Shown in pieces: positions 25,458 to 34,002 of a DNA stretch of 64,000 nt. Every line of letters begins with the position of its first letter. Within the stretch, counting starts at the first letter, position 1. The notes under the pieces were generated by a model that was given only the letters and a program-made list of their open reading frames with translations, searched no databases and was not told the DNA's origin. Source of the DNA: Kluyvera ascorbata_C (GTDB lineage Bacteria > Pseudomonadota > Gammaproteobacteria > Enterobacterales > Enterobacteriaceae); assembly GCF_044197065.1 (NCBI RefSeq), contig NZ_JBIQOI010000002.1, positions 186,001-250,000 of the forward strand. The letters are read 5' to 3'. The position numbers were made by a program, and so were the translations under genes.

Positions 25458-26413
25458 AGCTCACCACAGGTAAAACGCAGCGCCGGTTCGGCATCGGCGG
25501 CAAGCCAGGTTGGGCCGTCGAGGTCGGCAAAACGTACCTGCGGTGCCAGCGGCAGCGCGGCTTCAATAGCGCGAGAGGTACAGAGCATACAGCCGAGCAT
25601 GAGCGCAAAACCCTGCGCTTTGGCTTCGGCTGCCAGCGCCAGCGCCTCGGTCAGGCCACCGGTTTTATCAAGCTTGATGTTCACCATCTCGTAGCGTTCG
25701 CGCAGAACCGGTAAATCTTCGCGGGTATGACAGCTTTCATCAGCGCAAATCGGCAGCGGATGGATAAAGTGGCTGAGCGCGTCGTCTTCGCCCACCGGAA
25801 GCGGCTGTTCGAGCATGGCAACGTTTAAGTCGGCCAGCAGTTGGCAACGCGCCGCTAAACCGTCCCCGTGCCAGGATTCATTGGCATCCACAATCAGCGT
25901 TGCATCCGGCGCGGCGGCGCGAATCGCCACCATTCGTTCGCAGATAAAATGGTTATCGAGCTTTACTTTGAGCAGCCGGGCACCGCTTTCATACAGCGCC
26001 TTTGCGCTAGCGGCCATTTGCTCTGGCGTGCCAATGACCACCGTTTGGGCGGTCGTGATTGTATCAGGTAAACGCACGCCCAATTGAGTGACAACGTCAC
26101 TTTTGAGAAGGCGCGTTTCCAGACTCCAGAGCGCACAGTCGACCGCATTACGCGCCGCGCCTGCCGGAAGTAAATTCGCCAGTTGTTCGCGCGTGAGTCC
26201 GCGTTCAAGCTGCTCGCCCAAGGCCACGATCTGCGCCATCACCGAAGCGATACTCTCTCCATAGCGCGGATACGGCGTGCACTCGCCTATCCCTTTTACG
26301 CCATCCTGTTCCAGCTCGACCACCACCACTTTGGCTTCACTGCGGCTACCGCGGGCAATGACAAATGGGGTATGCAGAGGCCAGGCCTCTTCGAAGACGC
26401 GTAGCTTTCTCAT
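25448..26413 (-). CDS. ycjG: L-Ala-D/L-Glu epimerase (YcjG/AEE)
   Basis: 321 residues, enolase superfamily, muconate-lactonizing subgroup. The catalytic pair is seen as KVK in LLKVKLD and the Lys in NIKLDKTGG; the metal-binding acids lie in IVDANES, LEQP and CADES. It converts L-Ala-D-Glu to L-Ala-L-Glu so that the dipeptide from murein can be used. It converges on mpaA with a 10-bp overlap and is divergent from tpx. Confidence 0.95.
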   Translation of the reverse strand: MRKLRVFEEAWPLHTPFVIARGSRSEAKVVVVELEQDGVKGIGECTPYPRYGESIASVMAQIVALGEQLERGLTREQLANLLPAGAARNAVDCALWSLETRLLKSDVVTQLGVRLPDTITTAQTVVIGTPEQMAASAKALYESGARLLKVKLDNHFICERMVAIRAAAPDATLIVDANESWHGDGLAARCQLLADLNVAMLEQPLPVGEDDALSHFIHPLPICADESCHTREDLPVLRERYEMVNIKLDKTGGLTEALALAAEAKAQGFALMLGCMLCTSRAIEAALPLAPQVRFADLDGPTWLAADAEPALRFTCGELHL

Positions 26414-26463
26414 TTTCGCTCCTTTTATTCAGGCGTAAATAGGGTTTGCCGTGTTAACACCTG

Positions 26464-26492
26464 TTGTCATACACTAGGGCCGACGTTAACTA
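26464..26492 (+). promoter_or_regulatory. Probable tpx promoter
   Basis: TTGTCA (26464-26469) and TAACTA (26487-26492) are 17 bases apart, about 20 bases before the tpx start codon region. Confidence 0.5.
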
Positions 26493-26513
26493 TATGTAAA
26501 CAGGAAGATAATC

Positions 26514-27020
26514 ATGTCGCAAACCGTACATTTCCAGGGCAATCCCGTTGCTGTTCAAGGTTCTATCCCACAGGCGGGCGATAAAGCTCAACCGTTTACG
26601 CTGGTGGCAAAAGATCTGTCAGACGTCACCCTGGGCCAGTTCGCTGGCAAACGTAAAGTTCTGAACATTTTCCCAAGCATCGATACCGGCGTCTGCGCGG
26701 CATCTGTGCGTAAATTCAACCAACTGGCTGGCGAACTGGCCAACACCGTTGTGCTGTGCGTTTCCGCTGACCTGCCGTTCGCGCAGTCTCGCTTCTGCGG
26801 CGCAGAAGGTCTGAGCAACGTGGTCACCCTGTCCACCCTGCGTGCGCCAGAATTCCTGCAGACCTACGGCGTAGGCATCGCAGACGGCGCACTGAAAGGC
26901 CTGGCGGCACGTGCCGTTGTGGTTATCGATGAAAACGACAACGTGGTATACAGCGAGCTGGTGAACGAAATCACCAACGAGCCAGACTACGATGCGGCAC
27001 TGGCTGCACTGAAAGCGTAA
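26514..27020 (+). CDS. tpx: Thiol peroxidase Tpx
   Basis: 168 residues, as in E. coli. An atypical 2-Cys peroxiredoxin: peroxidatic Cys61 in SIDTGVCAASVRKFN and resolving Cys95 in SRFCGAEG. It reduces lipid and other organic peroxides with electrons from thioredoxin in the periplasm/cytosol fraction. The ribosome-binding site is good (AGGAAG). A strong terminator follows, and tyrR converges on it as in E. coli. Confidence 0.97.
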   Translation: MSQTVHFQGNPVAVQGSIPQAGDKAQPFTLVAKDLSDVTLGQFAGKRKVLNIFPSIDTGVCAASVRKFNQLAGELANTVVLCVSADLPFAQSRFCGAEGLSNVVTLSTLRAPEFLQTYGVGIADGALKGLAARAVVVIDENDNVVYSELVNEITNEPDYDAALAALKA

Positions 27021-27040
27021 TTACCGCGCCGCAAAACATA

Positions 27041-27069
27041 AACAGCCTCTTTTCAGAGGCTGTTTTTTT
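27041..27069 (+). terminator. Rho-independent terminator of tpx
   Basis: AACAGCCTC pairs with GAGGCTGTT around a 6-base loop, followed by a run of seven T. The T-run overlaps the tyrR stop codon. Confidence 0.9.
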
Positions 27070-28612
27070 ATGACTCTTCGCCCTTCTTGTTGCTCAGGCC
27101 ATATTCCCGCAATTTATTCGCAATCGCCGTGTGCGATACGCCCAGACGCTTGGCAAGTTTACGGGTGCTTGGATAGCTGCGATAAAGCTGCGTTAACACC
27201 GAGCGTTCAAAGCGACGGGTAATGTCGTCCAGCGAGCCTTCCATCGCCTCTTCGCCAACCGCCGCGCTCGATACATCGTGGTCCGGCAGCAGCACGTCCT
27301 GAGGGCGCAGTTCGTAGCCTTCAAGCTGGGTCAGCGCACGGTATACCGCATTCTTCAACTGGCGAACGTTGCCCGGCCAGCCGTAGCGGGTCAGCACGGT
27401 GTTGAGATCGGCAGAAAGTTTAGGACGGGAGATCCCCTGCTCGTCGGCAAAGCGCGCCACAAACAGTTCAGTCAGCGGCATAATGTCCTGCGGACGATCG
27501 CGCAGCGGCGGCAGGTTGAGGGTCAGCACGTTGAGGCGATAGTAGAGGTCCTCACGGAACAGCCCTTTCTGCACCAGCTCTACCAGGTTTTTCTGGGTAG
27601 CGCAGATAACGCGGACGTCGACATGCACTTCATGGTCTTCACCGACGCGGCGGAAGGTGCCATCGTTGAGGAAGCGCAGCAGTTTAGTTTGCATGCGCGG
27701 CGACATTTCGCCAATTTCGTCCAGCAGCACCGAGCCGCCGTTAGCCTGTTCGAAGAAGCCTTTTTTACCTTCAGAGGCGTCGCCAAACAGTTCGCTTTCT
27801 ACGGCATCTTCCGGAATCGAGCCGCAGTTCAGCGCCAGATACGGCTTCGCCGCGCGTGGGCTCGCCAGGTGGCAGGCATGAGCCAGCAGATCTTTACCGG
27901 TGCCGGTTTCACCGACAATCAACAGCGGCGCGGTCAGCAGCGCCAGCTTACGGGCCTGCTCCATCACCTGACGCATACGCGGACTCACGGCCACAATCTG
28001 GCTGAACGCGCTGACGTCCTGAGTGGTCATGGTTTGCAGCTGACGGCCCATACGCAGCGTCGAGCGCAGCATAATCACCGCGCCAGCCAGCACGCGGGCA
28101 TCGTTCTCGCCGCTGAGGTAAACCGGCGTCGCTTCCAGCAGGAAGTTTTGTCCGTGGATCACCACATGCTCGGCGTGAGGTTCCACCTCCTCGCTTTCCA
28201 GCCAGCGCGGGAAGTTAAAGCCGCTAATGAGCTGCGCGACATTGTGGTTACGCATCTTGTCCTGGCTCATGCCGAACAGCTGGCAGCTCGCCGGGTTAGC
28301 GCGTTCAATTTTGCTGCGCGTGTCCAGCGACAGCACCGGTTCCGGCATCGCTTCCAGCAGCGCACTGAGCGCCAGGTGTTCACGCTCAGAAGGCATCCAC
28401 GGGACGGTGCGTACGTCGGTCACGCCGGCAATACGGCGGATTTCCGCCATCAGGCTGCTGAAGCTGGTGAATTCCAGCTCCGCGAAATTAAGGTAGATTC
28501 GGCCAACAGGGTCGATATCGATACCGCGCAGGTCAATGCCGCGCAGCACCAGAAGATCGAGCAGTTCACGGGTCAGACCGAGACGGTCCTCACAAAAGAC
28601 TTCAAGACGCAT
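27068..28612 (-). CDS. tyrR: TyrR, regulator of aromatic amino acid genes
   Basis: 514 residues from the ATG giving MRLEVFCEDRLGL; a GTG four codons earlier lacks spacing from the AAGG and is rejected. The order is ACT domain (1-75), PAS domain (about 80-190), AAA+ domain with Walker A GETGTGKD, and a C-terminal Fis-type HTH ending STRKLAKRLGVSHTAIANKLREYGL. The GAFTGA loop of sigma-54 activators is replaced by GDASEGKKG, in line with TyrR acting with sigma-70. It represses or activates aroF, tyrP, mtr and others with Tyr, Phe or Trp. A TyrR-box-like dyad lies upstream. Confidence 0.97.
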   Translation of the reverse strand: MRLEVFCEDRLGLTRELLDLLVLRGIDLRGIDIDPVGRIYLNFAELEFTSFSSLMAEIRRIAGVTDVRTVPWMPSEREHLALSALLEAMPEPVLSLDTRSKIERANPASCQLFGMSQDKMRNHNVAQLISGFNFPRWLESEEVEPHAEHVVIHGQNFLLEATPVYLSGENDARVLAGAVIMLRSTLRMGRQLQTMTTQDVSAFSQIVAVSPRMRQVMEQARKLALLTAPLLIVGETGTGKDLLAHACHLASPRAAKPYLALNCGSIPEDAVESELFGDASEGKKGFFEQANGGSVLLDEIGEMSPRMQTKLLRFLNDGTFRRVGEDHEVHVDVRVICATQKNLVELVQKGLFREDLYYRLNVLTLNLPPLRDRPQDIMPLTELFVARFADEQGISRPKLSADLNTVLTRYGWPGNVRQLKNAVYRALTQLEGYELRPQDVLLPDHDVSSAAVGEEAMEGSLDDITRRFERSVLTQLYRSYPSTRKLAKRLGVSHTAIANKLREYGLSNKKGEES

Positions 28613-28682
28613 GGGAGTGTTCACCCTTATAAGCCAAAGACGTATGAATAATAAGACACTTATTCGCTGGCGTGAAGATGAG

Positions 28683-28700
28683 TGTCAAGAATTATTGACA
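28683..28700. promoter_or_regulatory. TyrR box-like operator in front of tyrR
   Basis: TGTCAA, six bases, TTGACA forms an 18-bp dyad matching the TyrR consensus TGTAAA-N6-TTTACA except for symmetric changes. On the minus strand its inner TTGACA (28683-28688) can serve as a -35, so binding would autorepress tyrR. Confidence 0.7.
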
Positions 28701-28767
28701 GTATGGCGGAAAAATGGGCATTGCGCCGTAAAGTTATGCGTTCATCAAACGAACGATCGGTCGATCG

Positions 28768-28836
28768 TCGCCCGGCCGAACGAAGTGACGCCGGGAAAAA
28801 CCCGGAGTCGGTGCTGACGCACCTCGTCCGGGCTAC
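28768..28836. repeat. REP-like GC-rich palindromic sequence
   Basis: The stretch contains GCCCGG, CCGGG and a second CCCGG...CCGGGCTAC block of REP character, next to the stop of the last ABC gene. It may stabilise or end that transcript. It diverges from the standard REP sequence seen at 32222 and 50413. Confidence 0.5.
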
Positions 28837-28840
28837 AAGA

Positions 28841-29545
28841 TTACCCCATCCGGTGCTCGCCGCGTTCCAGCGCCGTACGGTCAAAGAAGCGCTGGATCAC
28901 GCCTCCTGCCATAAACGCCGCGCGGTCGGACATATGCGCAATCACGTCGGCATCGTGACTTACCAGCAGGTAGGTCATGCCGTGATCCTGCTTCAGGCGG
29001 TTGAGCAAGTTCAGGATTTCCGCCTGTACCGACATATCCAGCGCCGAAGTGGGTTCATCAAGCAGCAGAATTTTTGGCCGCAGCAGCAGCGCGCGGGCAA
29101 TCGCCACGCGCTGGCGCTGGCCGCCGGAGAGCTGATGCGGATAGCGGCTGGCGGCATCCGCGGGCAGGCCGACCTGCGCTAAGGCGGTCTGGACTCGCGG
29201 CTCAATATCCACTTCACCGTGAATACGCAGCGGTTCCGCCAGCGTACGCCACAGGGTGTGATTCGGATGCAGCGAGGCGTACGGGTCCTGGAAAACCATC
29301 TGCACGTTGCGCCGCAGGTCGCCCTGAAAACGCGCGCCGGGCGCGAGTGTTTTATCAAACAGCGAGACATGCCCGCCCCACTCACGCTGAAGTCCGGCGA
29401 TCACGCGCAGGATGGTCGATTTTCCGCAGCCGGATTCGCCAATCAGGCTAAAAGTCTCACCTGCGTTGACGTGGAAACTGGCCGCCGACACCGCCGTTTT
29501 CTCGCCAAACGTGACCTGTAAGGCCTGAATATCAACGATCGCCAT
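28841..29545 (-). CDS. ABC importer ATPase 2 (Opp/Dpp type, F-like)
   Basis: 234 residues from the ATG preceded by GAGGAGG; upstream codons in the same frame are Arg/Pro-rich and belong to the overlapping gene's opposite reading. Walker A GESGCGKS, Q-loop MVFQDPYASLHP, signature LSGGQRQR and Walker B ILLLDEPTSAL are complete. It is the second ATPase of a peptide/nickel-type importer and overlaps the first by 14 bp. It is short for the family and lacks the extended C-terminal tail of DppF. Confidence 0.87.
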   Translation of the reverse strand: MAIVDIQALQVTFGEKTAVSAASFHVNAGETFSLIGESGCGKSTILRVIAGLQREWGGHVSLFDKTLAPGARFQGDLRRNVQMVFQDPYASLHPNHTLWRTLAEPLRIHGEVDIEPRVQTALAQVGLPADAASRYPHQLSGGQRQRVAIARALLLRPKILLLDEPTSALDMSVQAEILNLLNRLKQDHGMTYLLVSHDADVIAHMSDRAAFMAGGVIQRFFDRTALERGEHRMG

Positions 29546-30368
29546 GCGCCGCCTCCTCAAAGTTTTGGCTGCGGTCCAGCGTCGGCAGCATCTGTCCGTA
29601 GGTCTGCGCGTTCGGGCGACAGGTCCACAAGGTGCGGGTGTAGGGGTGCGTGGCCTGCGGTAAGTCACGGGCCGCCATCTCATCGACGCCGTTGCCCTGA
29701 TACATCACCAGCACGCGATCGCAGTGCTGAGCCACCAGCGGTAAATCATGGCTAATTAGCAGCATCGCCATTTGTCGCTGCTCGCACTGCGCCACCAGCA
29801 GTTCGAGGATCTGGTTACGCAGACGGGCGTCCAGCGCCGAGGTCGGCTCATCGGCAATCAGCACTTTGGGGTCGTTGATGAGCGCGATGGCAATCATCAC
29901 CCGCTGGCCCATACCGCCGGACAGTTCGCCGGGATAGCGGTTCAGTACCGCAACATCGAGCCCCATGGCAACCACCGACGCGGCTATTTTTTCCTGCCGT
30001 TCACGACGATTAAGCCGCTGATGCAGAGTCAGCGCCTCTTCCAACTGCTCACGCACCGTTTTCACCGGGTTCAGCGCATAACGCGGGTCCTGCAATACCA
30101 TGGCGATGTCGTTGCCGCGAAGCATACGCCAGCCGCGGGCATTCAGAGAGAGCACATCATGGCCCAGCACGTTCAGACGGTTGGCGCTGACGATCCCCGG
30201 CTTGCGTACCAGCCCCATCAGCGCACGCGCGGTCATCGACTTACCGGAACCGGATTCTCCTACCAGCGCTAAGCGTTCGTTACCGAGCGTAAAGCTCATA
30301 TTGTTGACCACCCGCGCGCGGGGATAATCAATATTCAGCCCCTGTACGGAAAGGCGTTGCTCAGTCAT
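29532..30368 (-). CDS. ABC importer ATPase 1 (Opp/Dpp type, D-like)
   Basis: 278 residues from the ATG that overlaps the stop of the upstream permease by 8 bp. Walker A GESGSGKS, Q-loop MVLQDPRYALNP, signature LSGGMGQR and Walker B VLIADEPTSALD are present. It energises import at the inner face of the membrane together with ATPase 2. A C-terminal oligopeptide-ABC region with HPYTRTLW is retained, but the Cys motif of iron-sulphur-type OppD is missing. Confidence 0.87.
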   Translation of the reverse strand: MTEQRLSVQGLNIDYPRARVVNNMSFTLGNERLALVGESGSGKSMTARALMGLVRKPGIVSANRLNVLGHDVLSLNARGWRMLRGNDIAMVLQDPRYALNPVKTVREQLEEALTLHQRLNRRERQEKIAASVVAMGLDVAVLNRYPGELSGGMGQRVMIAIALINDPKVLIADEPTSALDARLRNQILELLVAQCEQRQMAMLLISHDLPLVAQHCDRVLVMYQGNGVDEMAARDLPQATHPYTRTLWTCRPNAQTYGQMLPTLDRSQNFEEAAHGDR

Positions 30369-31194
30369 GTTGCGGCTCCAGAACGTCACGTAAACCATCG
30401 CCCAGCAGGTTAAACGCCAGGCTGGCAATCAGGATAGCGGCACCCGGTGCGGCGGCAATCCACCACTGGTCAAATATCACCTGCATACCATCGGCAATCA
30501 TCGCGCCCCACTCCGCCATGGGCGGACGTGCGCCCAGGCCGAGGAAGCCTAACCCTGCGGCGGCCAGAATAATCCCTGCCAGATCCAGCGCCAGACGTAC
30601 GATAGCCGACGGCAAACACAGTGGCAGGATATGGCCCACCAGCAGGCGCAGACCGCGGATACCCATCATTTCAGCAGCGGCTAAATAGTCACTGTGTCGC
30701 AGGCGCTGAATCTCGCTGCGTGCCTGTCGCGCATAGGCAGGCCAGGTGGTCAGCGCCAGCGCTAACGCCCCGTTAACCAGCCCTGGGCCCAGCATCGCCA
30801 CAAAGGCAAACGCCAGAATCAGGCGCGGCATCGACATCACCACGTCGGTAAAGCGCATCAGAACGCGCTCCAGCCAGGCGCCGTAATAGCCGGACAAAAT
30901 GCCTATCAGCAGCCCCACCGGCAACGTAATCACCGTCACCAGCGCGACCAGACCCAGCGCCGGGCGGGTGCCGTAAATCAGTCTTGAGAGCAGGTCGCGC
31001 CCGTAGCTGTCGGTGCCGAGCCAGTGCTGCGCATTGGGCATTTGCAAACGCGCGGCGGCGTCTTGCCAGTTTGGGTCCTGCGGCGCGAGCCATGGAGCCA
31101 ATAGCGCCGTCAGTACCAACACGGCAATAATAGTCAGCCCGCAGCAGGCCGCAGGCGAGCGCAGTAATCGGCGTAAAAACAGAGATGATGGCAT
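30361..31194 (-). CDS. ABC importer permease 2 (DppC type)
   Basis: 277 residues with six membrane helices. The N-terminal APWLAPQDP and WLGTDSYGRDLLSRLIYG segments and the coupling EAA-like loop (AAAEMMGIRGLRLLVGHILP) are typical of DppC-type permeases. Its start overlaps the stop of permease 1 by one base. It is the second channel half of the importer. Confidence 0.88.
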   Translation of the reverse strand: MPSSLFLRRLLRSPAACCGLTIIAVLVLTALLAPWLAPQDPNWQDAAARLQMPNAQHWLGTDSYGRDLLSRLIYGTRPALGLVALVTVITLPVGLLIGILSGYYGAWLERVLMRFTDVVMSMPRLILAFAFVAMLGPGLVNGALALALTTWPAYARQARSEIQRLRHSDYLAAAEMMGIRGLRLLVGHILPLCLPSAIVRLALDLAGIILAAAGLGFLGLGARPPMAEWGAMIADGMQVIFDQWWIAAAPGAAILIASLAFNLLGDGLRDVLEPQHD

Positions 31195-32207
31195 CAGCGA
31201 ACCCTCGGGTCGGTCAGCCGCACCAGCACGTCGGTGAGGTTATTAATCAACACAAAGCAAACGCCAATCAGCAGCGTTCCCCCCATAATCGCCGCCGTAT
31301 CGCCAGCAAACAGCGCCGTCGTCAGGTAGCGGCCAATCCCCGGCCAGGAGAATACCGTCTCGGTCAACACCGCGCCTTCAAGCATTGAGGTGTACGCCAG
31401 CGCGATAACCGTCAGCAGCGTACCGCGAATATTCGGCAGCACGTGGCGCAGCAGAATGCTCATCTCGCCTGCCCCTTTGGCACGCGCCAGCAGAATGTAC
31501 TCTTTGTTCATCTCGCTCAGGCAGGCCGAACGGGTAAGGCGCGTGATGCTGGCAAGCGAATAGTAGGCCAGCAGCAGCACCGGCAGCACCAGGTGACTGA
31601 AGGCGTTACGGAAGGCTTCCTTGTCGCCGGAAAGCCAGGTATCAATCAGCGCAAAACCGGTTTTGGGTTCGATAGTGAACTGGTAAATGTCGTCCAGACG
31701 ACCGGGACCCGGGCTCCATTGCAGCTTCGCGTAGAACAACGCCAGCATCAGCAGCCCGAGCCAGAAAATAGGCACCGAGTTGCCCAGTAGCGTCAGCGTT
31801 CGCACAGCAACATCCCAGGGGGAACCGGCGTAACGCGCGCAGAGCACGCCGGCAATCACACCGAACACCGCGCCGATAATCAGCGCCAGCGTGGCGAGCT
31901 CAAGCGTCGCGGGAAAGGCAGCCAGCAGATCGTGCAGCACCGGCTGCCCGGTGGCGCTGGCGGTGCCAAGATCGCCGTGAGCCAGGTTGACCAGATAGTG
32001 CCAGAACTGTACCGGCAGCGAGCGGTCAAGTCCCAACTGATGGCGAACCTGATCGTAAGTCGACTGACTCGCATGGTCGCCGACGATTTGCAGCACGCGG
32101 TCAACGGGGGAAAGCGCAGAGAGCGCAAAGGTGACGAGCAACAGCCCAAAGAGCGTGAGCAACAGGGTCAGCAGACCCTGAAGCGCACGCCTGGAAAAAT
32201 TCGACAT
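31194..32207 (-). CDS. ABC importer permease 1 (DppB type)
   Basis: 337 residues from the ATG giving MSNFSRRALQ, six bases after AAAGAGA; the frame extends further upstream through a REP pair and is not coding there. DppB-type features are the LSALSPVDRVLQ periplasmic loop, LGLDRSLPVQFWHYL and the GNSVPIFWLGLLML helix, with the coupling loop LARAKGAGEMSILLRHVLPN. A 103-bp gap with a REP pair separates it from the binding-protein gene. Confidence 0.88.
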   Translation of the reverse strand: MSNFSRRALQGLLTLLLTLFGLLLVTFALSALSPVDRVLQIVGDHASQSTYDQVRHQLGLDRSLPVQFWHYLVNLAHGDLGTASATGQPVLHDLLAAFPATLELATLALIIGAVFGVIAGVLCARYAGSPWDVAVRTLTLLGNSVPIFWLGLLMLALFYAKLQWSPGPGRLDDIYQFTIEPKTGFALIDTWLSGDKEAFRNAFSHLVLPVLLLAYYSLASITRLTRSACLSEMNKEYILLARAKGAGEMSILLRHVLPNIRGTLLTVIALAYTSMLEGAVLTETVFSWPGIGRYLTTALFAGDTAAIMGGTLLIGVCFVLINNLTDVLVRLTDPRVR

Positions 32208-32221
32208 GGGAAATCTCTTTT

Positions 32222-32302
32222 TGCCGGGTGGCAGCGATGCCTTACCCGGCCTACGTTCCTGGATGTTGTAGGCCGGGTAAGCGAAGCGCCACCCGGCAAC
32301 AG
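32222..32302. repeat. Pair of inverted REP elements (BIME)
   Basis: Two REP units face each other: GCCGGGTGGC...ACCCGGCCTAC at the left and GTAGGCCGGGT...GCCACCCGGC at the right, 13 bases apart. The pair lies inside the ABC operon between the binding-protein gene and permease 1. It may stabilise the upstream message and give more binding protein than permease. Confidence 0.9.
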
Positions 32303-32310
32303 GCGTCAAT

Positions 32311-33879
32311 CTACTTCGTTACGTGGTCGTACCAGACCATATCGGCATTAAGCCCTTGCTGGTAGCCCTTCACGTTATCGCGAACCACAATCTGCGTTTT
32401 GCCCTGATCGATAAAGACATACGGCGAACTGCGCTGCAGCTCTTCCTGCATTTTTTTGTACAGGTCGAGGCGCTTCGCCACGTCCGGCTCGGCCACTGCT
32501 GCCAGCGTTGCTTTATTCAGCTCCGGGATTTTCCAGCCGTTCAGCCCGGCCACAGTGCTGGATTTGCCGTCGTTAAAGGCAAAAGCGCTGGCGTTAGAGT
32601 GCGCGTCGAAGTAGTCCGGTATCCACAGACGAATCGCTGCCTGATGCTGTTTAGCCCGCACGCGAGCGTAAACCTGGCTGCCCGCCGCAGGCAGCAAATC
32701 CACCTTCACGCCGCCCTGAGCAAAGCTTGCCTGCATCGACTGAGCGATGGTGATAAACGGCGGTTTGTTTTCCACGTCGAGGGTAAAGTGGGCGTCTTTG
32801 ATGCCCGCTTTCGCCAGAATATCTTTGGCTTTCGCCGGGTCAAATTTAAACGGCGTGTTGTCCAGCGCGCCCGGGAATCCGACCGGCAGGAAGCTTTGAT
32901 GCACGAAGTACTGCCCTTTCAGCAGATCTTTGGTGATGCCGTTGTAGTCCACCAGCCAGCGCGCCGCTTCCCAGAACGCCGGGTTCGCCAGCAGCGGGTT
33001 GGCGGTGTTTGCGGTGTTGAACACCACATAGTTTTGCTCGGCGGACGGAATGCTTAACACCTGTAGGCCCGGTTTACCCTGCAGCGCGTCAATTTGATCG
33101 GCGCCAAGGTCGCGCGCCACGTCGGCGTCGCCCTGCTGGATCAGCAGGCGGCGGGAGGCTGGATCCGGCACGTTTTTGATGATCACGCTTTTCAGCTTCG
33201 GCGCACCGGTCGGCGAGGTGTCGTTGGCTTCCAGCACGATAGCCTGATGCGGCTGGTAGACACGCATTTTGAACGCGCCGCTGCCCGCCGAGTGCATTTT
33301 CAGCCATTCGTTGCCGAAGTCATTGCCCTTCACGTTGGCCGCCACCAGCTTCTCATCAACAATCGAGGCAATTGGCGTAGAGAGAATATTCAGCGCCACC
33401 GATGGGCTGACGTCGGCGGTCCAGCTTAGCTGAAGCGTATGGTCGTCGATTTTCTTCAGCTGGCTGGCGATGTTTCCTGGCTCCCAGCCGAGGACGTTGA
33501 GAATAAACGCCGGAGATTTGTTCAGGGTGACGGCACGGGTGTAGGAGAAAATCACATCTTCCGGGCGCAGCGGGTTGCCGGAAGCAAATTTAGCATCGCT
33601 TTTCAGCTTGATGGTCAACGTTTTCGCTGCCGCATCCGCCTGCCAGCTTTCTGCCAGAATCGGGGTAATTTTTGCCGGATCGTTACGGTCAGGCTGAACC
33701 AGACGCTGGTAGAGGCTTGGCACCGTCTGGATGCTGGAGAGCTCGTTGGCCTCCGCCGGGTCCAGACTGACAATATCGTCCAGACCCTGAGCCACGACCA
33801 GCGTGTTTGGTGGCGTAGCGGCATAAGCGGAGGCTGACAGCGCGGTCAGCACGAGTAACGGCAGCAATTTTTTGGTCAT
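32311..33879 (-). CDS. ABC importer periplasmic substrate-binding protein (SBP_bac_5)
   Basis: 522 residues. A signal peptide ends near SAYA (residues 17-20). The fold is that of the peptide/nickel/opine binding family (DPAEANELSSIQTVPSLYQRL and EDVIFSYTRAV regions). It is the first gene of a five-gene importer that sits between tyrR and ycjF. I do not recognise a specific substrate. A 23-bp dyad lies upstream. The location is outside the E. coli gene order, so this is an accessory transporter. Confidence 0.87.
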   Translation of the reverse strand: MTKKLLPLLVLTALSASAYAATPPNTLVVAQGLDDIVSLDPAEANELSSIQTVPSLYQRLVQPDRNDPAKITPILAESWQADAAAKTLTIKLKSDAKFASGNPLRPEDVIFSYTRAVTLNKSPAFILNVLGWEPGNIASQLKKIDDHTLQLSWTADVSPSVALNILSTPIASIVDEKLVAANVKGNDFGNEWLKMHSAGSGAFKMRVYQPHQAIVLEANDTSPTGAPKLKSVIIKNVPDPASRRLLIQQGDADVARDLGADQIDALQGKPGLQVLSIPSAEQNYVVFNTANTANPLLANPAFWEAARWLVDYNGITKDLLKGQYFVHQSFLPVGFPGALDNTPFKFDPAKAKDILAKAGIKDAHFTLDVENKPPFITIAQSMQASFAQGGVKVDLLPAAGSQVYARVRAKQHQAAIRLWIPDYFDAHSNASAFAFNDGKSSTVAGLNGWKIPELNKATLAAVAEPDVAKRLDLYKKMQEELQRSSPYVFIDQGKTQIVVRDNVKGYQQGLNADMVWYDHVTK

Positions 33880-33966
33880 CGTGACTTCCTGAAAATGAAC
33901 GTGTTGTGGACGATTCAGCTAAAGTAGCGCTGCTTGTCACTTTCAGTAAAGATAAGTATAGAAATA

Positions 33967-33989
33967 GGTTATACAATTTTTGCATAACC
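33967..33989. promoter_or_regulatory. Dyad operator candidate upstream of the ABC importer
   Basis: A 23-bp element with GGTTAT and ATAACC outer arms and CAA/TTG inner arms is symmetric at nine of ten pairs around a central TTT. It lies about 90 bp before the binding-protein start and next to the ycjF stop. The regulator is unknown. Confidence 0.5.
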
Positions 33990-34002
33990 ATATTTTATCT
34001 CG

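Noticed and set aside
27278..28651. 457-codon open frame on the + strand
   Set aside because: Antisense to tyrR; the translation is rich in His, Arg and Gln and has no domain.
31194..32309. 34-codon extension of the DppB-type permease
   Set aside because: The extra codons lie in a REP element; the ATG at 32207 has a proper ribosome-binding site.
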